In this document: one piece after another, positions 17,272-25,615 of the stretch | Layout of the letters: each line of letters begins with the position of its first letter | Numbering within the stretch: position 1 is the stretch's first letter | Assembly (NCBI GenBank): GCA_903938445.1 | Contig: CAJADG010000044.1 | Location: forward strand, 1-48,173 | From: an uncultured Bacteroidota bacterium | Lineage (GTDB): Bacteria; Bacteroidota; Bacteroidia; Chitinophagales; Chitinophagaceae | DNA length: 48,173 nucleotides | Direction of reading: 5' to 3' | Program-made: the position numbers and the translations under genes | Notes under the pieces: model-generated | The model's database searches: none | The model's input: only the letters and a program-made list of their open reading frames with translations | Told to the model about the DNA's origin: nothing

Positions 17272-18594
17272 ATGAAAAAGGATTCGGTATCAATTTTTTG
17301 GTTGAGAAGAGATTTAAGATTGGAGGATAATGTGGGTTTATACCATGCTTTATACAATTCAAAATTAGCTGGCAAAAAAGTGTTGCCCATTTTCATTTTT
17401 GATAAAACAATTTTAGACAAACTAGAAGACAAACATGATAGACGTGTTGACTTTATTCATCAAACTATTTTGTCTTTACAAAATCAATTGACTACAAAAG
17501 GAAAATCATTGCATGTTGAATATGGGATTCCTTTGGATGTAATTGGAAACTTAATCAAACAATATAATGTTGATAGTGTTTATACCAATCATGATTACGA
17601 ACCCAGAGCAATTGATAGAGACGCTTCCATACAATCCTTTTTAAATAAACATGAAATTGAATTTCACAGTTTTAAGGATCAAGTGATTTTTGAAAAAGAG
17701 GAGGTTTTAAAAGACGACGGAAAACCCTATACTGTATTCACTCCTTATTCCAATAAATGGAAAAAATATTGGGAAACTAATGTTCCTAAAATGCATCCAT
17801 CCATAAAATTGGTTGACTTTTTTATGGACAGCAAACCCTTGCCCATTCCTAGTTTGAAAGCAATGGGTTTTGAAACCACCGACTTAGTGATGCCTCCAAA
17901 GGACTGGCAGGAAGGCTTGGTGAAAAAATATACCGATCAAAGAGATTTTCCCGCTATTAAAGGCACAACACAATTGAGTGTGCATTTACGTTTTGGTACG
18001 ATTTCTGTGAGAAAATTAGCATTGGAAACAAAGGCATTAAATACTACTTTTTTCAATGAATTAATTTGGCGTGATTTTTATCAAATGATTCTTTGGCATT
18101 TTCCGCAGGTGGGTAATGGCAAATCATTTAAAGCACAATATGATTTTATTGAATGGAGAAATAATGAAAAAGAATTTGATGCTTGGTGCAATGGACAAAC
18201 TGGTTATCCGATTGTGGATGCAGGTATGCGTGAATTGAATACTACTGGTTTTATGCACAATAGAGTGCGTATGATTGTAGCAAGTTTTTTAACCAAACAT
18301 TTATTGATTGACTGGCGCTGGGGCGAGGCTTATTTTGCACAGAAATTATTAGACTTTGACCTGGCGGCAAACAATGGAGGATGGCAGTGGGCGAGTGGAA
18401 GTGGATGTGATGCAGCACCTTATTTTAGAGTATTTAATCCAAGATTGCAAACTGAAAAATTTGATAAGGAATTAAAATATATACGCAAGTGGGTGCCTGA
18501 GTTAGATAGTCTTACTTATCCTAAACCCATTGTAGTGCATGAAGTAGCAAGGGAGCGTGTTTTAGCAGCATATGCGAAGGCATTAAAGCCTTAA
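17272..18594 (+). CDS. Deoxyribodipyrimidine photolyase (cryptochrome/photolyase family)
   Basis: The enzyme repairs UV-induced cyclobutane dimers using light, with FAD and an antenna pigment. The N-terminal alpha/beta antenna domain starts FWLRRDLRLEDN. The C-terminal FAD domain shows LSVHLRFGTIS, FFNELIWRDFYQMI and TGYPIVDAGMREL. It also shows TGFMHNRVRMIVASFLTKHL and DWRWGEAYFAQKLLDFDLAANNGGWQW (motif spread over about 340-366), all typical of class I photolyases. The length of 440 residues is normal. The 3' end overlaps the convergent mqnD gene by 12 bases. A cryptochrome role cannot be excluded from sequence alone. Confidence 0.93.
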   Translation: MKKDSVSIFWLRRDLRLEDNVGLYHALYNSKLAGKKVLPIFIFDKTILDKLEDKHDRRVDFIHQTILSLQNQLTTKGKSLHVEYGIPLDVIGNLIKQYNVDSVYTNHDYEPRAIDRDASIQSFLNKHEIEFHSFKDQVIFEKEEVLKDDGKPYTVFTPYSNKWKKYWETNVPKMHPSIKLVDFFMDSKPLPIPSLKAMGFETTDLVMPPKDWQEGLVKKYTDQRDFPAIKGTTQLSVHLRFGTISVRKLALETKALNTTFFNELIWRDFYQMILWHFPQVGNGKSFKAQYDFIEWRNNEKEFDAWCNGQTGYPIVDAGMRELNTTGFMHNRVRMIVASFLTKHLLIDWRWGEAYFAQKLLDFDLAANNGGWQWASGSGCDAAPYFRVFNPRLQTEKFDKELKYIRKWVPELDSLTYPKPIVVHEVARERVLAAYAKALKP

Positions 18595-19404
18595 ATTATT
18601 CCACACTCTTTCTAATTGTGTGATGGCATTTTTTCCGGTTTCCCCCATGTCAATGCTAAAATCATTAACATACAAATCAATATGTTGACGCATTACTTGT
18701 TCGGACATTTCTTGAGAATGTGATTGTATAAATTCTGGTAAAATAGCATAACTATTTTTGAAAGCATATTGTACACTTTCTTTTATGAGTCCATCTAGTA
18801 AAGTAACTTCTTCCTGAGGCAAATCTTTTCTGGCGATAATGCCACCTAAGGGAATAGGGGCGTTAAAGGTTTCTTCAAAATAAGTGCCAAGATCCATCCA
18901 TTTGCTCAAACCTTTTTCTTGGTAGGTGAATCTGTTTTCATGAATAATAACCCCTGCATCTACTTTGCCAGAAAGAACAGCTTCTTCAATTTCATTGAAC
19001 ACTAAAAATTTTTTATTTTTCACTTGAGGAAAAGCCAGACTAAATAATAAATGTGCAGTAGTGTTTACACCTGGTACTGCAACCGTCATTGTTTCGGCAT
19101 TGGGTTTTCCAGCTTCAGTACCTCTATTTAAATCTTCCTTGTAAATTAACAATGGTCCTACGCCTTTTCCCAAAGCTCCACCGGCATTTAGTAAATGGTA
19201 ATTGTTTTTTACATTCGGCCAAACCCCGTAACTGATTTTTGAAATAGGTAGCTTGCCTTGTAAAGCCCATTCATTAAGGGTTTGAACGTCCTCTAAATGT
19301 AATTTAAATTCATAACCCTTTGTATCAATTTTATGATTTACTAAAGCATCAAAAATAAAAGTGTCATTGGGGCAAGGTGAAAAACCTAATTCTATCAAGG
19401 GCAT
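18583..19404 (-). CDS. mqnD: 1,4-dihydroxy-6-naphthoate synthase
   Basis: MqnD converts cyclic de-hypoxanthinyl futalosine to 1,4-dihydroxy-6-naphthoate in the futalosine route to menaquinone. The periplasmic-binding-protein-like fold is evident from LGFSPCPNDTFIFDAL at the start, KISYGVWPNV, GGALGKGVGPLL, and VPGVNTTAHLLFSLAFP. The 273-residue length is typical. It begins 1 base after the mqnB stop, so the two are translationally linked. MqnA and MqnC are not in the window. The 3' end overlaps the photolyase gene. Confidence 0.93.
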   Translation of the reverse strand: MPLIELGFSPCPNDTFIFDALVNHKIDTKGYEFKLHLEDVQTLNEWALQGKLPISKISYGVWPNVKNNYHLLNAGGALGKGVGPLLIYKEDLNRGTEAGKPNAETMTVAVPGVNTTAHLLFSLAFPQVKNKKFLVFNEIEEAVLSGKVDAGVIIHENRFTYQEKGLSKWMDLGTYFEETFNAPIPLGGIIARKDLPQEEVTLLDGLIKESVQYAFKNSYAILPEFIQSHSQEMSEQVMRQHIDLYVNDFSIDMGETGKNAITQLERVWNNLRL

Positions 19405-19405
19405 C

Positions 19406-20074
19406 TTAAGCAGTTTTATATAAAGCGTCTAAATAATTTAGTAAGGTTTCGTTTACGTTATAAATGGCTTCTTGAATTTTCCATTTTGATTTATCTCTTT
19501 CTCCAACATAATTACTCACTGCACGTATTTGAATAAAAGGAGCAGTTAAGTCTCTTCCAATATAATGTAAACTCGCGCCCTCCATACTTTCTAGCACAGC
19601 TTTATATCGTCCACTCAATAAATCAATTTTAGTTTTATCTGTGCTAATAGTGTTTACCGTGACGCCTTTTTTTGTAGGAAGTTTCAATACATTAAATTGA
19701 TTTAACCATGGATTGGGTAAACTCTTTTTTTCATAGGGAGGATCATTCGGCTTGTCAAATTTCATATCAAATAAATCTTTCCAAACCTTATTTTCCATCA
19801 CGCCAATATCTCCTGCAAAGTCATCTTTGACTGCAAATACTTTACCCAATGGAATTTTTTTATCAAAGCATCCTGCTATGCCAACCTGAATAATCAATGT
19901 AGGGGTTTCTTGGGTAAACATTTTCATCAAAGAAACACTTGAGGCCAACATACCAATTCCTGATTCATGAAAACCAACCGAAAACTTTTTGTTATTACTA
20001 ACATACATTGGGTTAATTTTTTGAAAACTTGGCATCCATTCAGTGTTAGTAGCGGCAGTGATAATGACTCTCAT
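19406..20074 (-). CDS. mqnB: Futalosine hydrolase
   Basis: MqnB removes hypoxanthine from futalosine; it is related to MTA/SAH nucleosidases. The start at 20074 (MRVIITAATNTEW) is preferred over an upstream start at 20119 that would add 15 hydrophobic residues unlike the family. Motifs are ESGIGMLASS, QVGIAGCFD, the nucleoside-binding VLESMEGASLHYIG, and IRAVSNYVGERDKSKW near the C-terminus. The last is characteristic of futalosine hydrolase as opposed to MTA/SAH nucleosidase. Co-location with mqnD confirms the pathway. The sequence GACCTTTG, a one-mismatch -7 box, precedes the ATG by 4 bases. Confidence 0.92.
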   Translation of the reverse strand: MRVIITAATNTEWMPSFQKINPMYVSNNKKFSVGFHESGIGMLASSVSLMKMFTQETPTLIIQVGIAGCFDKKIPLGKVFAVKDDFAGDIGVMENKVWKDLFDMKFDKPNDPPYEKKSLPNPWLNQFNVLKLPTKKGVTVNTISTDKTKIDLLSGRYKAVLESMEGASLHYIGRDLTAPFIQIRAVSNYVGERDKSKWKIQEAIYNVNETLLNYLDALYKTA

Positions 20075-20128
20075 AATGCAAAGGTCGTTAAAGAGCAGTA
20101 AAAAATGGTTTCTTGACAATCAAATTTA

Positions 20129-20136
20129 TATCTTTG
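20129..20136 (+). promoter_or_regulatory. -7 box TATCTTTG before first PTPS gene
   Basis: It matches TAnnTTTG, 22 bases before the ATG at 20159. The nearest TTG (20113-20115) is 13 bases upstream, closer than usual. Confidence 0.5.
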
Positions 20137-20158
20137 TGCTCTAATATATTTGAATCCG

Positions 20159-20566
20159 ATGGTGTACTTAACTAGAGTTGAGCATTTTAATGCAGCACAT
20201 AAATTGGCTAATCCTAATTGGTCAAAGGAAAAGAATGAGGCAATTTTTGGTGTTTGTGCGAACGAAAATTGGCATGGTCACAATTATGAATTGTTGGTTA
20301 CGATCAAAGGGGAACCTGATGCGGAAACCGGTTTTTTATTCGATGTTAAAAAATTAAGCATCTTAATTAAAGAAGTAGTTATTGATCAATTAGATCATAA
20401 GAATTTAAATATGGACGTACCATTTATGCAAGGTCAGATGTGTAGCACTGAAAATCTGGCGATTGCCATTTGGAACCAATTAGCACCTCATATACCATCC
20501 AATGTACAGTTGCATTGCATCAAATTATACGAGACTCCCCGCATTTTTGTTGAATATTTTGGCTAA
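20159..20566 (+). CDS. 6-pyruvoyl-tetrahydropterin synthase family protein (copy 1)
   Basis: The family converts dihydroneopterin triphosphate to 6-pyruvoyl-tetrahydropterin (PTPS) or 6-carboxy-tetrahydropterin (QueD, queuosine pathway). The first zinc His is in FNAAHKL, and the catalytic Cys with the other zinc ligands is in FGVCANENWHGHNYEL. DHKNLNMD, STENLAIAIW and KLYETPRIFVEY follow. The C-x5-HGHNY spacing and DHKNL match eukaryotic PTPS better than E. coli QueD (C-x3-HGH). The start at 20159 is ATG; an in-frame TTG three codons upstream is less likely. Length is 135 residues. A paralogue and folE follow. Confidence 0.9.
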   Translation: MVYLTRVEHFNAAHKLANPNWSKEKNEAIFGVCANENWHGHNYELLVTIKGEPDAETGFLFDVKKLSILIKEVVIDQLDHKNLNMDVPFMQGQMCSTENLAIAIWNQLAPHIPSNVQLHCIKLYETPRIFVEYFG

Positions 20567-20587
20567 AAATGACCAAAAAGGTTAAAA

Positions 20588-20617
20588 TGTTTAATTTTTT
20601 TCATAAAAGATTAAACA
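20588..20617. repeat. 8-bp inverted repeat between the two PTPS genes
   Basis: TGTTTAAT at 20588-20595 and ATTAAACA at 20610-20617 flank a T-rich 14-base spacer. It may be a weak terminator for copy 1 or an operator for copy 2. Confidence 0.35.
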
Positions 20618-20646
20618 ATATAATATTTAGCGCGTTATATATACCG

Positions 20647-20654
20647 TAACTTTG
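20647..20654 (+). promoter_or_regulatory. -7 box TAACTTTG before second PTPS gene
   Basis: It matches TAnnTTTG, 18 bases before the ATG at 20673. A TTTA in place of TTTG lies 17-18 bases further upstream. Confidence 0.5.
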
Positions 20655-20672
20655 TCCTCTTAATTTGAAAAC

Positions 20673-21086
20673 ATGAATCAAAAAGTAGCGGTATTTAGAA
20701 AAGAGCATTTTAATGCCGCACACAGATTGTTTTGTGCGGATTGGTCAGCTGAAAAAAACTGGGAAGTTTTTGGCCCCTGTTCCAACCCAAATTATCATGG
20801 TCACAACTATGAATTAATAGTTCAAGTGAATGGTGTTCCAGATCCAATTACAGGATTTGTAATAAACACCAAGGACTTAACTAAAATTGTAGATGAAGAA
20901 GTGAAGGCAAGGTTTGATCATAAAAATTTAAACTTAGATACCGAGGTATTTAAAAATTTAAATCCAACAGCTGAAAATATTGCTATTGTGATTTACAATT
21001 TAATAAGACCAAGAATATCTGAATCACTTGATTTAAAAATTCGTCTGTATGAAACAGAAAGAAACTTTGTTGACTACCCCGCTTAA
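20673..21086 (+). CDS. 6-pyruvoyl-tetrahydropterin synthase family protein (copy 2)
   Basis: This is a second, diverged member of the PTPS/QueD family directly after copy 1 (137 residues). The motifs line up one for one: FNAAHRL, FGPCSNPNYHGHNYEL, DHKNLNLD, PTAENIAIVIY and RLYETERNFVDY. All three zinc His residues and the catalytic Cys are retained in both, so neither looks degenerate. The gap between them has its own promoter box, and this copy overlaps the folE reading frame by 38 bases. One copy may serve queuosine and the other a tetrahydropterin cofactor; the sequence does not say which. Confidence 0.9.
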   Translation: MNQKVAVFRKEHFNAAHRLFCADWSAEKNWEVFGPCSNPNYHGHNYELIVQVNGVPDPITGFVINTKDLTKIVDEEVKARFDHKNLNLDTEVFKNLNPTAENIAIVIYNLIRPRISESLDLKIRLYETERNFVDYPA

Positions 21087-21762
21087 GGAGGAAAAGTTAG
21101 CACTTGACAATTTATTAATTGAAGAAATGGGAGACCAGCACAAAGCAAGCTCGGTGGATACCCCAATGCGTGCGGATGCTTTCGAAAAAACGGACGATGA
21201 AAAGATTGCAGAAATTGAGCAGCATTTCAGAGCCATTATGGAAATTATAGGAATGGATTTACGTGACGATAGTTTGCGTGGAACCCCATTACGCGTTGCA
21301 AAAATGTATGTAAAAGAATTATTCCAAGGTTTAAATCCTGCGAATATGCCAAGTATGACATTGTTTGAAAATAAATTCAATTACAATGAAATGTTGGTGG
21401 AGAAGAATATCAATTTTTACACCAATTGCGAGCACCATTTTGTACCGTTTTTTGGTAAGGCACATGTTGCTTATATCAGCAGTGGTAAAGTAATTGGTTT
21501 GAGTAAATTAAACAGATTGGTTGAATATTTTTCAAAACGTCCACAGGTACAAGAGCGTTTAACCATGCAAGTAGGCAAAGCTTTACAAACTGTATTACAA
21601 ACCCAAGATGTTGCCATTGTAATGGATGCAAAACATTTATGTGTGGCAAGTAGAGGGGTGAAAGATGATAGTTCTAATACCATTACCAGCTTTTTTGGTG
21701 GAAAATTCCAGGAAGAAGCAACTAAAATGGAGTTTTTAAAATACATTGAAATCAATGACTAA
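21049..21762 (+). CDS. folE: GTP cyclohydrolase I
   Basis: FolE opens GTP to make 7,8-dihydroneopterin triphosphate, the substrate of PTPS/QueD and of folate synthesis. Motifs are LRGTPLRVAKMYVKELF, the zinc and active-site segment NCEHHFVPFFGKAHVAYIS, GLSKLNRLVEYFSKRPQVQERL and DAKHLCVASRGV. The start is uncertain. ATG at 21049 lies inside copy 2 and gives 237 residues; ATG at 21127 gives 211 and begins at the conserved GDQH. An AAGGAGG at 21085-21091 is 36 bases before the second, too far to decide. The gene ends at the terminator at 21817. Confidence 0.93.
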   Translation: MKQKETLLTTPLKEEKLALDNLLIEEMGDQHKASSVDTPMRADAFEKTDDEKIAEIEQHFRAIMEIIGMDLRDDSLRGTPLRVAKMYVKELFQGLNPANMPSMTLFENKFNYNEMLVEKNINFYTNCEHHFVPFFGKAHVAYISSGKVIGLSKLNRLVEYFSKRPQVQERLTMQVGKALQTVLQTQDVAIVMDAKHLCVASRGVKDDSSNTITSFFGGKFQEEATKMEFLKYIEIND

Positions 21763-21816
21763 ATAATTGTAAAATATTTAGAAAGTTAGTTCGTTAGTTC
21801 GGGTTAGTTTTAGTGC

Positions 21817-21844
21817 AGGTGGAGTGAAAACTCCACCTTTTTTA
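21817..21844 (+). terminator. Terminator of the pterin gene set
   Basis: The perfect 9-bp stem AGGTGGAGT / ACTCCACCT has a GAAA loop and is followed by a T-run. Confidence 0.93.
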
Positions 21845-21862
21845 TTTTAAATATTATTGCTG

Positions 21863-21870
21863 TATTTTTG
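21863..21870 (+). promoter_or_regulatory. -7 box TATTTTTG before fabD
   Basis: It matches TAnnTTTG, 11 bases before the first in-frame ATG (21882) and 20 before the preferred one (21891). Confidence 0.5.
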
Positions 21871-21890
21871 AGCATAATTAAATGATTGTT

Positions 21891-22784
21891 ATGTCAAAAC
21901 ACGCTTATATTTTTCCTGGACAGGGAAGTCAGTTTTCAGGAATGGGAAAAAACTTGTACGAACAAAATGATGCAGCAAAAACCTTGTTTGAAAAGGCAAA
22001 TGAAATATTAGGGTTTAGAATTAGTGATATTATGTTTGAAGGAACGGATGAGCAATTAAAACAAACCAATGTAACCCAACCAGCAGTATTCTTACATTCA
22101 ACTATTGCATATTTAACTATGCCGCAAGTAGTGCCAGACATGGTTGCAGGTCATTCATTGGGTGAGTTTAGTGCATTAGTGGCTAATAAAACTTTAAGTT
22201 TTGAAGATGCATTAAAATTGGTGAGTATCCGTGCAAAAGCTATGCAAGCTGCATGTGAAATTCAGCCCTCAACGATGGCTGCAGTGTTGGCTTTGGCTGA
22301 TGAAAAAGTAGAAGAAGTTTGTGCAAGTGTTTCTAAAGAAAACAATGAAGTGGTGGTTGCTGCCAATTATAATTGTCCAGGTCAATTGGTAATTTCAGGA
22401 TCGTTGAAAGGTATAGAAATTGCTTGTGAGCAAATGAAAGCAGCAGGGGCGAAAAGAGCACTCGTGTTGCCTGTGGGTGGTGCGTTTCATTCCCCTTTGA
22501 TGGAGCCTGCAAAAATTGAATTAGCAGCTGCTATAAAAGCAACTATTTTTAATACCCCAATTTGTCCAGTTTATCAAAATGTGGTTGCGAAAGCAGTTAC
22601 TAATCCAATAGAAATTCAAGAAAATTTAATTGCTCAGTTAACAGGAGCAGTAAAATGGACTCAAACAGTGCAAAATATGGTGGCTGATGGGGCGACTCAT
22701 TTTACGGAAGTTGGACCTGGAAAGGTTTTGCAGGGTTTGGTACAAAAAATTCATAAAGAGGCTTTGGTTGAAGGCCTGCAATAA
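21891..22784 (+). CDS. fabD: Malonyl-CoA:ACP transacylase
   Basis: FabD loads malonyl groups onto acyl-carrier protein for fatty-acid synthesis. From MSKHAYIFPGQGSQFSGMG the active-site Ser is in AGHSLGE (Ser89) and the catalytic His in GGAFHSPLM (His200). The oxyanion Gln lies in the PGQGSQ motif. A C-terminal EVGPGKVLQGL segment is also typical. I chose ATG 21891; ATG 21882 three codons upstream is equally possible. It is preceded by a terminator and promoter and followed after 15 bases by a convergent gene. The length (297) matches the family. Confidence 0.94.
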   Translation: MSKHAYIFPGQGSQFSGMGKNLYEQNDAAKTLFEKANEILGFRISDIMFEGTDEQLKQTNVTQPAVFLHSTIAYLTMPQVVPDMVAGHSLGEFSALVANKTLSFEDALKLVSIRAKAMQAACEIQPSTMAAVLALADEKVEEVCASVSKENNEVVVAANYNCPGQLVISGSLKGIEIACEQMKAAGAKRALVLPVGGAFHSPLMEPAKIELAAAIKATIFNTPICPVYQNVVAKAVTNPIEIQENLIAQLTGAVKWTQTVQNMVADGATHFTEVGPGKVLQGLVQKIHKEALVEGLQ

Positions 22785-22799
22785 TTCAGAAAAAAGTTA

Positions 22800-23249
22800 T
22801 TAAAAATCAATAGAACAATTCACCCATTCCGGGTCAAAGCTACTATTGTATTTTCTGTAAAAATTTAAGGCTGGCTCGTTCCATTCTAGTGCTTGCCAGT
22901 TCATGCCTTTAAAGTTTTTTGCTTTTGCTTCTACAATTAATGCATCAAATAATAAACTTCCAATTTTGTGTCCGCGCATATTCTCCGCAACAACTAAATC
23001 TTCCAAATACATTCTTTGTCCTTTCCAAGTAGAATAACGAATATAATACAACGCCATTCCTTCTACTACGCCATTCACTTCAGCTACCAATGCCCACCAC
23101 ACTGGATTTTCTCCAAATCCACTTTGAACAAAATGATCAAAAGAGACCACTACTTGCTCTGGAGCTTTTTCGTATAATGCCAATTCGTGAATTAAGTCCA
23201 TCATACGTTGGCAGTCACTTTTAACTGCAGGTCTTATATTAATTTCCAT
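22800..23249 (-). CDS. GNAT acetyltransferase, SSAT (diamine/thialysine) type
   Basis: This is a 149-residue N-acetyltransferase. It resembles spermidine/spermine acetyltransferases along its length: IRPAVKSDC, LIHELALYEKAPEQV, SGFGENPVWWALVAEV, MALYYIRYSTW, MYLEDLVV with MRGHKIGSLL (acetyl-CoA loop), and ALEWNEPALNFYRKY. The SSAT2 branch acetylates thialysine rather than polyamines. Its start is 1 base after the stop of the upstream trans-sulfuration enzyme gene, so the pair is translationally coupled. That context favours a sulfur-containing amine or amino acid as substrate, but this is inference. It ends the fabH operon. Confidence 0.85.
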   Translation of the reverse strand: MEINIRPAVKSDCQRMMDLIHELALYEKAPEQVVVSFDHFVQSGFGENPVWWALVAEVNGVVEGMALYYIRYSTWKGQRMYLEDLVVAENMRGHKIGSLLFDALIVEAKAKNFKGMNWQALEWNEPALNFYRKYNSSFDPEWVNCSIDF

Positions 23250-23250
23250 T

Positions 23251-24486
23251 TTATAATGCTTGTGCTTTTGCTAATGCTTGAGCTAAATCAGCCTCTAAAT
23301 CTTCAATATTTTCAATGCCCACACTCATTCTAATTAATCCGTCTGTGATGCCGTATTTTTCTCTTTCAGCTTTTGGAATGGACATATGGGTCATACTTGC
23401 AGGATGAGAAACTAAGGTATCCACTGTGCCCAATGAAACAGCCCTTGTGCAAATTTCAACTGCATTAATGAATTTTTTCCCTGCTTCTATACCTCCTTTT
23501 AATTCAAAACTAATTAAAGGGGCATGTTGTTTCATTTGTTTTTTGGCAATTGCATGATGTGGGTGAGATGTAAAACCAGTATAGTTCACATGAGCAATTG
23601 CCGGATGTGCATTTAAATAATTGGCAACTTTTTCAGCATTGCTACAATGTTTTTCCATTCTTAATTCTAAAGTTTTCATTCCTTGAATTAAAAGATATGC
23701 GTCAAATGCATTGCTATTTCCTCCTAATAAAACATGCCATTTCCATACCTTGGTATGCATGAATTCCAAATCCTTTCCTAATAAAACACCATGTAAGGCA
23801 CTGCCATGACCATTTAAAAATTTAGTAGCGGAGTGAAAAATAAAATCAGCGCCTAAAGCAAAAGGTTGTTGCAAATAAGGTGTTGCAACGGTATTGTCAA
23901 CAGATACCTTAGCGCCATGAGCATGTGCTATTTTACAAATTGCTTCAATGTCAACACATTGTAATGTAGGATTAGCAGGGGTTTCTAAATGTATTAATTT
24001 GGTAGTAGGATTGTTTTTTAAAGTTTCAATTAATAGATTTTCATCATGAATATCCAATAGTATTACTTTAACCCCAGTTTCATTTAATACTTTTTGCATT
24101 AATTCCTGAGATCCTCCATATAAAGAGTAATGAGAAATTAATGTATCTCCAGCACTGAGGTTACTAAAAAATAAAGTAGTCATAGCAGCTTGACCACTTG
24201 CATGTAATAATGCTTTTACTTTTAGCGGGGCACCTTGTTCGTCAGTCAATCCTCTTGACTCTAATGCTTCAATAGTTTGCTCAGCCGCAGTAAATGTAGG
24301 ATTTCCCCAGCGGGTATATAATCTTGTTTTATCTTCTCCTTTGAATCTTTCCATGCCTTCCTCTGCTGATCCAAATGTAAAAGTGGAAGTTGCATAAATA
24401 GGAGTGGTATGAGAAAAATTATCATGCTCATGATTAGCAGTATGCAATGCTATTGTGCTAATCCCTTTAAGATTTTTATTTCCCAT
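23251..24486 (-). CDS. PLP-dependent trans-sulfuration enzyme (CGS/OAHS/MGL family)
   Basis: Members of this fold-type I family make or break C-S bonds in cysteine, methionine and homocysteine metabolism. The 411-residue protein has the phosphate-binding YTRWGNPT, ASGQAAM, the aromatic cap YSLYGGSQEL, the cofactor aspartate in VDNTVATPYLQQP, and the PLP lysine in HSATKFLNGHG (Lys222). Where methionine gamma-lyases usually have Cys in the LYGCT motif, this protein has LYGGS. That makes a cystathionine gamma-synthase or O-acetylhomoserine sulfhydrylase activity more likely than gamma-lyase. Exact substrate is not decidable here. It lies between fabH and the acetyltransferase. Confidence 0.88.
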   Translation of the reverse strand: MGNKNLKGISTIALHTANHEHDNFSHTTPIYATSTFTFGSAEEGMERFKGEDKTRLYTRWGNPTFTAAEQTIEALESRGLTDEQGAPLKVKALLHASGQAAMTTLFFSNLSAGDTLISHYSLYGGSQELMQKVLNETGVKVILLDIHDENLLIETLKNNPTTKLIHLETPANPTLQCVDIEAICKIAHAHGAKVSVDNTVATPYLQQPFALGADFIFHSATKFLNGHGSALHGVLLGKDLEFMHTKVWKWHVLLGGNSNAFDAYLLIQGMKTLELRMEKHCSNAEKVANYLNAHPAIAHVNYTGFTSHPHHAIAKKQMKQHAPLISFELKGGIEAGKKFINAVEICTRAVSLGTVDTLVSHPASMTHMSIPKAEREKYGITDGLIRMSVGIENIEDLEADLAQALAKAQAL

Positions 24487-24523
24487 AATACTTTTATATT
24501 TTACTGTAATGTAAGTTTTTTAA

Positions 24524-25516
24524 TTAGTATGCCCATTTGATCCATGCAGCACCCCATGTAAATCCACCGCCAAAAGCAGCTAAAATTAAATTATCTCCTT
24601 TTTTTAATTGTGATTCCCATTCCCATAAACACAGTGGAATAGTGGCTGCTGTTGTGTTTCCGTATTTTTGTATATTGATCATTACTTTTTCCTTTGGAAT
24701 ACCTGCGCGATTTGCAGTAGCATCAATGATTCTTAAGTTAGCTTGGTGGGGAACTAACCAAGTAATATCGTCGCCTGTTAAATTATGTTTTTCTAATAAA
24801 TCAGCAGTAACGTCAGCCATTCCTTTTACCGCAAATTTAAAAACAGGTTGTCCATCTTGAAAAGCATAATGCTCTTTTGCCATTACTGTTTCAACACTAG
24901 CTGGTTTTAAACTTCCACCTGCTTTAATATGTAAGTAGTCTCTTCCGCTTCCGTCGCTTTTTAAAATAGCATCTTGGAATCCATTTTCATCTTTACTTGG
25001 TTCAAGCAAAACAGCGCCTGCGCCATCTCCAAAAATAATGCAAGTAGCTCTGTCTGTATAGTCAATAATTGAACTCATTTTATCAACTCCAACTACTAAT
25101 ACTTTTTTATATCTACCTCCTTCAATAAAAGAGGCACCTGTATTTAATGCAAAAAGAAATCCACTACATGCAGCACCTAAATCAAATCCAAAAGCATTTT
25201 TGGCACCAATTTTATCACCAATAATATTAGCTGTAGCAGGAAATACCATATCCGGGGTGACTGTTGCACAAATAATGCAATCTATATCTAAAGGATCTAA
25301 TTGTTTTTTTCGTAAAATTTCTTCAATGGCTTTCACAGCCATATCTGAACTCGCTTTCCCTGGTTCTCTTAATATTCTTCTTTCTGAAATTCCTGTTCTG
25401 GTACGAATCCATTCATCATTGGTATCCACCATTTTTTCAAGGTCAAAATTGGTCAATTTAGTCTCTGGTACATATCCTCCAACTGCTGTAATGGCTGCTT
25501 TAACTATTTGTGACAT
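24524..25516 (-). CDS. fabH: 3-oxoacyl-ACP synthase III
   Basis: FabH starts fatty-acid synthesis by condensing acetyl-CoA (or a branched acyl-CoA) with malonyl-ACP. The catalytic triad is visible as Cys117 (DLGAACSGF), His257 (VPHQANLRI) and Asn287 ([11 protein letters not shown]). The N-terminal [11 protein letters not shown] and [14 protein letters not shown] are typical. The length of 330 residues is normal. It is the first gene of a minus-strand operon with the PLP enzyme (37-base gap) and acetyltransferase, and is divergent from ruvA. Branched-chain starters are common in this phylum, but specificity cannot be read from the sequence. Confidence 0.94.
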   Translation of the reverse strand: MSQIVKAAITAVGGYVPETKLTNFDLEKMVDTNDEWIRTRTGISERRILREPGKASSDMAVKAIEEILRKKQLDPLDIDCIICATVTPDMVFPATANIIGDKIGAKNAFGFDLGAACSGFLFALNTGASFIEGGRYKKVLVVGVDKMSSIIDYTDRATCIIFGDGAGAVLLEPSKDENGFQDAILKSDGSGRDYLHIKAGGSLKPASVETVMAKEHYAFQDGQPVFKFAVKGMADVTADLLEKHNLTGDDITWLVPHQANLRIIDATANRAGIPKEKVMINIQKYGNTTAATIPLCLWEWESQLKKGDNLILAAFGGGFTWGAAWIKWAY

Positions 25517-25600
25517 ATTTGCTTTATTAGTTTGGCCTACAAATATCCTAAATTTTGGCTAAGATTAGGGCTAAAAGTCCATTTTTCATGACTTATGCGT

Positions 25601-25608
25601 TAATTTTG
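25601..25608 (+). promoter_or_regulatory. -7 box TAATTTTG before ruvA
   Basis: It matches TAnnTTTG, 7 bases before the ATG at 25616, implying a near-leaderless transcript for ruvA-sprA. Confidence 0.55.
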
Positions 25609-25615
25609 AATACTT

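Noticed and set aside
17208..17432. 74-codon minus-strand frame overlapping the photolyase start
   Set aside because: It is antisense to a conserved photolyase N-terminus and has no family features.
21085..21091. AAGGAGG as ribosome-binding site of folE
   Set aside because: The next in-frame ATG is 36 bases away and Bacteroidota rarely use this signal; it is probably coding sequence.
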